Source: Coniferiporia sulphurascens (Eukaryota > Basidiomycota > Agaricomycetes > Hymenochaetales > Hymenochaetaceae). Taken from it: a stretch of DNA of 64,000 bases. The notes under the pieces are model-generated. The model made no database searches and was not told the origin of the DNA. It saw nothing but the letters and a program-made list of their open reading frames with translations. The stretch is taken from positions 3,224,001 through 3,288,000 of the forward strand of contig NBBA01000001.1 of assembly GCA_002794785.1 (NCBI GenBank), written 5' to 3'. Positions 59,680 through 64,000 of this stretch are shown one piece after another (positions within the stretch are counted from its first letter, which is position 1; each line of letters opens with the position of its first letter). A program made the translations under genes and the position numbers.

Positions 59680-61841
59680 CTATGTGGAGCTGATAACCAG
59701 AGTGAAGTCCTGACCGCGACCGCTGCCCGTAAACACAGTCTCCTGTGTTTCCCCACTCGGAGCAGAGCTACTGGTGAATGATGTGGATCCGCTGAATGCA
59801 AGAAGCAGGTTCCCTCCGGAACTTATCTGTCGGACTCTCAGAACAATAATAATTAGAAAAAAAGGACGAGGAACTTGCCGCAGAGAACGTGGAACCAACG
59901 ACGCTGCTTCCGCATGAAAACGTTTCATTAGAGACACCACAACTCCCCTTCGATGACTCCATTGTGAAGCCGGAAACATCTCCCGACATCGTATAAGTTG
60001 CTAAGGTCTGCACGGACCATGTGCCCGCCGACAGCAATCCTCCAGTCGAACCGCCGGTGGAGCTCAAAGCAGTGATGGTTGCTTTTGCGGGAAGAACCTC
60101 CGTGCCCTTCACATGGGATGATTAGAAGTGATCCAAACGGACAATTTTATAAAGACTTGCTGTAGGTGTGGAAGTGGTAGAAGTCTGGAACCTTATAGTC
60201 AGCTATCAAGGTTGGTAGGGATAGACGTTAACGTACTGTAGTTGTACTAGAATGTACCGTAGTTGTACTGGTTGAACCTGACTTTGGCGGGTACGTTATC
60301 CCGCTGGAGGGGCAACTTCCTGAGGAAGGTGCATCTGTGGAAAGGTCAGGAAGCAGCTTCTGTTTGAAAATAGGATTTGAGATTACCGATCGGTTCGAAC
60401 GTCCCGTCATAAACGGTCCCTCTTTATCTGAAGTATGAGTAGATCTCCAAGAGGACAATGAACGCACATACTTCAGGTTGAAATACCAATAAATCTGATT
60501 AAGAACCTTCCCGTCACAATTGAGAGCAGGCACGACATTCTTTAGAAAATTTAGCGATCTTGCTGCATAAAGACAGACTGCTTATTACTGACCGATTCCG
60601 CTTTCAACGCGTCCGTGAGCTCTGTGTAGGTATAGGTTTTACCTGTCGATGGGGTGATGCCTTGGTTTGACAGCCACGTAAACGTCGGGAGTATCTACAT
60701 AGGTTTTATCAGCACAGAAACAGTGCTAGCAGCTCAAGCTGTAATAATCACTTTAAAAAGGCCAACTACCGTTTCGAAGAACGCGACGGCCTGACAAGAA
60801 CATTGCATCATTAGTATGCGTCTTGTAAAAGGTGACCCTAAAGACCTCAAACCTCTTCTCCAGTCGAATAATTTTCCAGGCAATCTGGTACCAGCGTACT
60901 AGAGGCAGTATTATTAGAACTTTGTAGGTGTAAAGCGTACGATGAGCAGGATACCCACCTCATACATGTTCCGTGCGTGCTCCATTCGTGCTACGTCGGT
61001 AAATATAAAATATCGCCATCACTAGCGGCGACGGTGTACTCACCTCCCAAAAGGTCTCGTCGTCCCCATTTATGTCAACCCAATTCTATAAGCGGTGAAG
61101 TGCCGACATATTTAGATGGCGTGAGCAACATCTTCAAGGAACCTCTTCACCTCGTTCATGTATGTCAGAGTATCCGTTGCGCCAGCATTCGTAAGGAGCT
61201 TCAAAAGGTGGACAATTAAAAGCATTTCGGCTCTCAAGAAAGCAAAACTTACCCCGCTAATGTCAGTGTATGCACGAGAGGAATCGCAATTTTCAGTGAA
61301 GGTTCCGTCGCAACTGTTTAGACAGGATTAGGTTGTGCAATAAAGTCGGGCGGAGGGAATAAACTGACTTGTCTGGCCAGAGACCTGAAAGGCTGTCAGT
61401 GGCTGGGACTGAAGATGATACCCGTACAAGGTCTTCACTCACCGTGAATTGTCCAACTATCCGTGGGACCTGTGCTTGGGTCTGTATCCCAGAACTGTCA
61501 CATTGGATCAGTTCAACCAGTTCAGAGCAGCAGTAGCAAATCTTAGAATCAGTCGCGCACCTGGGTCTGTAGAAGAAGCCCCTGTCTTGAGATTTCAGCA
61601 CGGTTGCGTCGGATGTAATCTTGTGTAAGGGGAAGTCGGAGCGCACCCCTGGAGATTCAAAACAACATGTATTCCGGACTGTCGTATTGTGACAGGACGT
61701 CTGTCCAGTCGACGAACAACTTGAGCTGATTCTTTTGAACAGCCCCAGAGAGTCGACGGAGCTGCCAAATCGAGCAGAGGAGGCTGCGTTGACTAGCAAG
61801 CTGCCCACTAAGGACATGTATATAATAAATTTTGGAGCCAT
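59680..61841 (-). CDS. Secreted RNase T2-family ribonuclease with C-terminal extension
   Basis: Endoribonuclease of the secretory pathway or vacuole. ATG 61841 opens a signal peptide (FIIYMSLVGSLLVNAASS). The mature domain starts SCSSTGQTSCHNTTVRNTCC. Active-site motif I, split by two introns, reads WTIH + GLWPDK (about 61430-61340). Motif II is HEWSTHGTC, near 60995. Other segments are NWVDINGDDETFWE, FFETVV-type helices, FTWLSNQGITPSTGKTYTYT, and VTPALNCDGK...IYWYFNLK. A Thr/Ser-rich linker (STSTTTVHSSTTT) leads to a C-terminal module (ATITALSSTGGST, LLSAGTWSVQTLATYT, GFTMESSKGSCGVSNE) like the extension of Rny1-type fungal enzymes. It ends TLVISST with TAG at 59680-59682. Both catalytic histidine motifs are intact. 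At least ten introns are present. Confidence 0.9.
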
Positions 61842-61995
61842 CGTACTAGTGCCAGGAGGTAGCTAGTTTTCCGCGAAAACCGAGCGAATATCCACAAGAC
61901 CAGTCTTTGGGTTTTTGTATCCTCGAGGTGTTTGGCCCTGCATCACGGACGTATACTTCTGCACTATCTTTGATCAATGCATCAATTGGCTGTAC

Positions 61996-62416
61996 ATGTG
62001 GACAGAAAGCCTCAACCGAGCTGCCGATGCCTCGAAGGACTCGCCCAGAGTTGTCGTCGCCTTCCCGATCGAGACGATTTACGCGTTGCGTCGATCTTCC
62101 CGGTCACCGGCCGACTCCGAGGTCGCTTTCCGGATGTCCGGCGTCGTTAAGGAAGTAAGTCCTAAAAAATGGTGGTATGGACTTTTTCTAAAAAGTCTTG
62201 AAGGAGGTACTAAAGCAACACATTATTCTGCAACAGCTGGTCGGGAGCGCCGACTCGCCGAAGAGAAGAAGAGTCGACCACGCTGTCTCCATAAAAAGAA
62301 GCCGATACCATATAAGCGAGATTTGGGTTCAAGCGAGATGGCAGAAACGCTCGGCAACGATTGCTGTGAAATGCAGTGTCAATTGGGTTATGCGCAAGGA
62401 TGCTCCGGAATTATAG
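61996..62416 (+). CDS. Small unrecognised protein, two exons (122 residues)
   Basis: I do not recognise this. ATG 61996 begins MWTESLNRAADASKDSP. A good donor (gtaagt at 62155) and an acceptor at 62206 join KE to VLKQHIILQQLVGSAD in phase, giving 122 codons and a TAG at 62414. The protein has a basic motif (SPKRRRVD) that could be a nuclear signal, and a Trp/Lys-rich end. It is divergent from the RNase T2 gene. Alternatives: a 202-codon unspliced frame across 61915-62523 without clear support, or no gene. The call rests only on splice signals and composition. Confidence 0.33.
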
Positions 62417-62827
62417 AATACAAAGAGATGGTCGTAATTCCACCTCCAGGAAACCGTTGCTCCTGTGAAAGTAAGCACCCCCCCCCGCCATCCGCTCCTA
62501 TCCAGTCTGTTCTCTTTGACTGACTATCACGGGTCGAGCGGACGCGAATGCTGTGCACATACTCCCACGGACTGATCTTGCGTGTGAGTTAGGAACGAGT
62601 GTACAGTCAATGCAGCACATGAGATGCCAAAGGGTGCATGCGGATGCGAGGCGCAGTTCATATATACGCATACCTAAATCGCGTACGCACATGAGGAAAG
62701 GCTTGTCCAAATTGATAACACTCAGAAGCCCAAACGGCATGATCCACTTCCCTCGCAAATAATCGCAGATAGCATCCATGAAAAAATAAGCATATAAACC
62801 TGGTTAACGTATACATCGTTATCGTCA
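62417..62827. other. Intergenic between small gene and aldehyde dehydrogenase
   Basis: About 410 bases. A minus-strand frame across 62498-62779 has no recognisable features and is likely part of the dehydrogenase 3' region. No RNA gene or repeat is evident. Confidence 0.35.
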
Positions 62828-64000
62828 TTATCGTCGCCCAGCTTTTATGAGCTGCATCAAGCCAAGCAAGCGCGTACGAATCGTATCCCCGTAGATAAGC
62901 TGGATAAGCCCACCAACAAATTCCCTGCAAACTATCCGTGAATTTGGGAGCCGCATATACATTCCTAAACGTACCAGCTGTTCACCAACGAGCGAATCGG
63001 ATAATCTAGCGGGGCGGGTATGCCCGTCTGAGCTAGGAAGGGCCACCGATCGACCACAATAGCCTTTGGGTTAGTAAGACCCCGGAGGCCTTCGGGCCCG
63101 CCTGTTTATTTTGGGCAGAAATGAGTAAATTTGTCTGCTAGCGAAGATGAGGATTAAGTAGACTTACCGAACCTTCCGTATCCACTAGCTTTTGCGCCGC
63201 CGAAGGGTAAATCTTGACTGTCGTACTTGTTAGATTATTGTCGAAAAGAAAATATTCCCAATATCTTACTTTAGCTAAGGGGGAATACTCAGTTTTCTAG
63301 ATTGATCTGACGAAAAGGCTGGTGGTAACAAACGTACATAGAAAACACCGAAGTCATTTATGGCCACCATCCCGCATTCTAAACGTTTAGCAATCTTCAT
63401 GCACTCATCCTGGTCCGGACCGAAGACACTTGCTCCTAATCCATATTTAGTTCCATTCGCGAATTCGATAGCGTCCTCAATACTGTCGTATCTCATAAGC
63501 AGTGCAACTGACGCAAATACTGTCCTCAAAGTGTGTCAGAATGGAATGGAAACAAACGAGTCTCTTAACTTACGCTCTTTCTGAGCAATCTCCATTCCCT
63601 GATGTACGTCCCCGATAACAGTCGGGGAGAAGTACGAGCCATCTTCGAGATAAGCGTGCTTCCACCTAGCTCCTCCTACCTCCAACCGTGCACCGTCTTG
63701 GACTGCTTCAGCGATTATACGCTCTAATTCGCCAAAGCGGTCGCACGATATCATTGCACCACAGTCAACGGGAGAGATATAGCCATCTGTTGCGTGCAAG
63801 ACGGAGCCGAGTCGAAGTTTCCTAACACGTTCAGCAATCATCTCAAGCAGTTCGTCATGTTGTGAAGAATGAACTATGAGACGTTCAATGCCAATGCAGT
63901 TCTGTCCGGAGTTTTGGCTGGAGAAGAATCGTTAAATAAGTCGATCAGGAAGAAATGGTCAATAACGCTGACAAAATGCCACGCATCCAAATGCTAATCC
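62828..64000 (-). CDS. MSC7: Msc7-like aldehyde dehydrogenase (5' end cut by window)
   Basis: Membrane-associated aldehyde dehydrogenase of the Msc7 type. At the right edge the exon pair WMRGIF + QNSGQNCIGIERLIV brings in the catalytic cysteine (QNC). It continues VDCGAMISCDRFGELERIIA, GARLEVGGARWKHAYLEDG, YFSPTVIGDVHQGMEIAQKE, and, after an intron, FASVALLMRYDSIEDAIEFA, GTKYGLGASVFGPDQDECM and ECGMVAINDFGVFYLNQ. LPFGGAKASGYGRFGGPEG is split by an intron near 63200. The C-terminal extension PIRSLVKSW-like, YGDTIRTRLLGLMQLIKAG, separates Msc7 from ordinary ALDHs and fits a membrane-embedding tail. Stop TAA at 62828-62830. The N-terminal NAD-binding half and catalytic glutamate lie beyond the window. 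Confidence 0.9.

Overview
The window is nuclear DNA of a filamentous basidiomycete, most likely an Agaricomycete. The genes are dense, on both strands, and cut by many 45-100 nt introns with GTRNGT donors and CTNAY-type branch sites. The protein set (fungal Zn2Cys6 regulator, GPI-type chitin deacetylase, fasciclin protein, RAVE subunit, class I myosin) is fungal. I assigned coordinates from translated exons and visible splice sites. Gene ends are firmer than internal junctions, and no rRNA, convincing tRNA, CRISPR or prokaryotic feature was seen.

Left block (1-18635), all minus strand: the ribosome-biogenesis WD40 protein UTP13 (cut by the window edge), a forkhead factor, a long Zn2Cys6 factor, a mitochondrial NIPSNAP protein, a GT64-type membrane glycosyltransferase, a SAM methyltransferase and a 904-residue membrane-anchored fasciclin protein. 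The fasciclin gene is divergent from RAV1 (18843-23814, plus), the large RAVE subunit that helps assemble the V-ATPase.

Mobile block (24043-27739): a nest of insertions. A TIR element of about 650 bp with a TA duplication has been hit by three LTR insertions. One LTR, of about 1.35 kb, carries a 202-codon ORF in its U3 region and was itself hit by a 557-bp solo LTR. Two more copies of the 557-bp family lie beside it in opposite orientations. All four LTR insertions keep perfect 5-bp target duplications.

Middle block (28309-50234): GDI1 (Rab recycling) diverges from TRM6 (tRNA m1A58 methylation). Then follow a UCS-domain myosin chaperone and, immediately downstream on the same strand, a complete class I myosin (motor, IQ, TH1, SH3, proline-rich tail): chaperone and client side by side. 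Next come a serine/proline-rich coiled-coil protein, a chitin deacetylase-like GPI protein, a 3.7-kb gene-poor stretch and a CBM21 regulatory subunit of protein phosphatase 1 that shows an apparent one-base frameshift.

Right block (52881-64000): the PXA-RGS-PX-nexin C sorting nexin MDM1 diverges from an OAC1-like mitochondrial carrier. The carrier ends 23 bp from an ACT-domain protein on the other strand. A secreted RNase T2, a small unrecognised gene and the 3' part of an MSC7-like aldehyde dehydrogenase finish the window. The window is mostly housekeeping; the least ordinary part is the transposon nest with the LTR-borne ORF.
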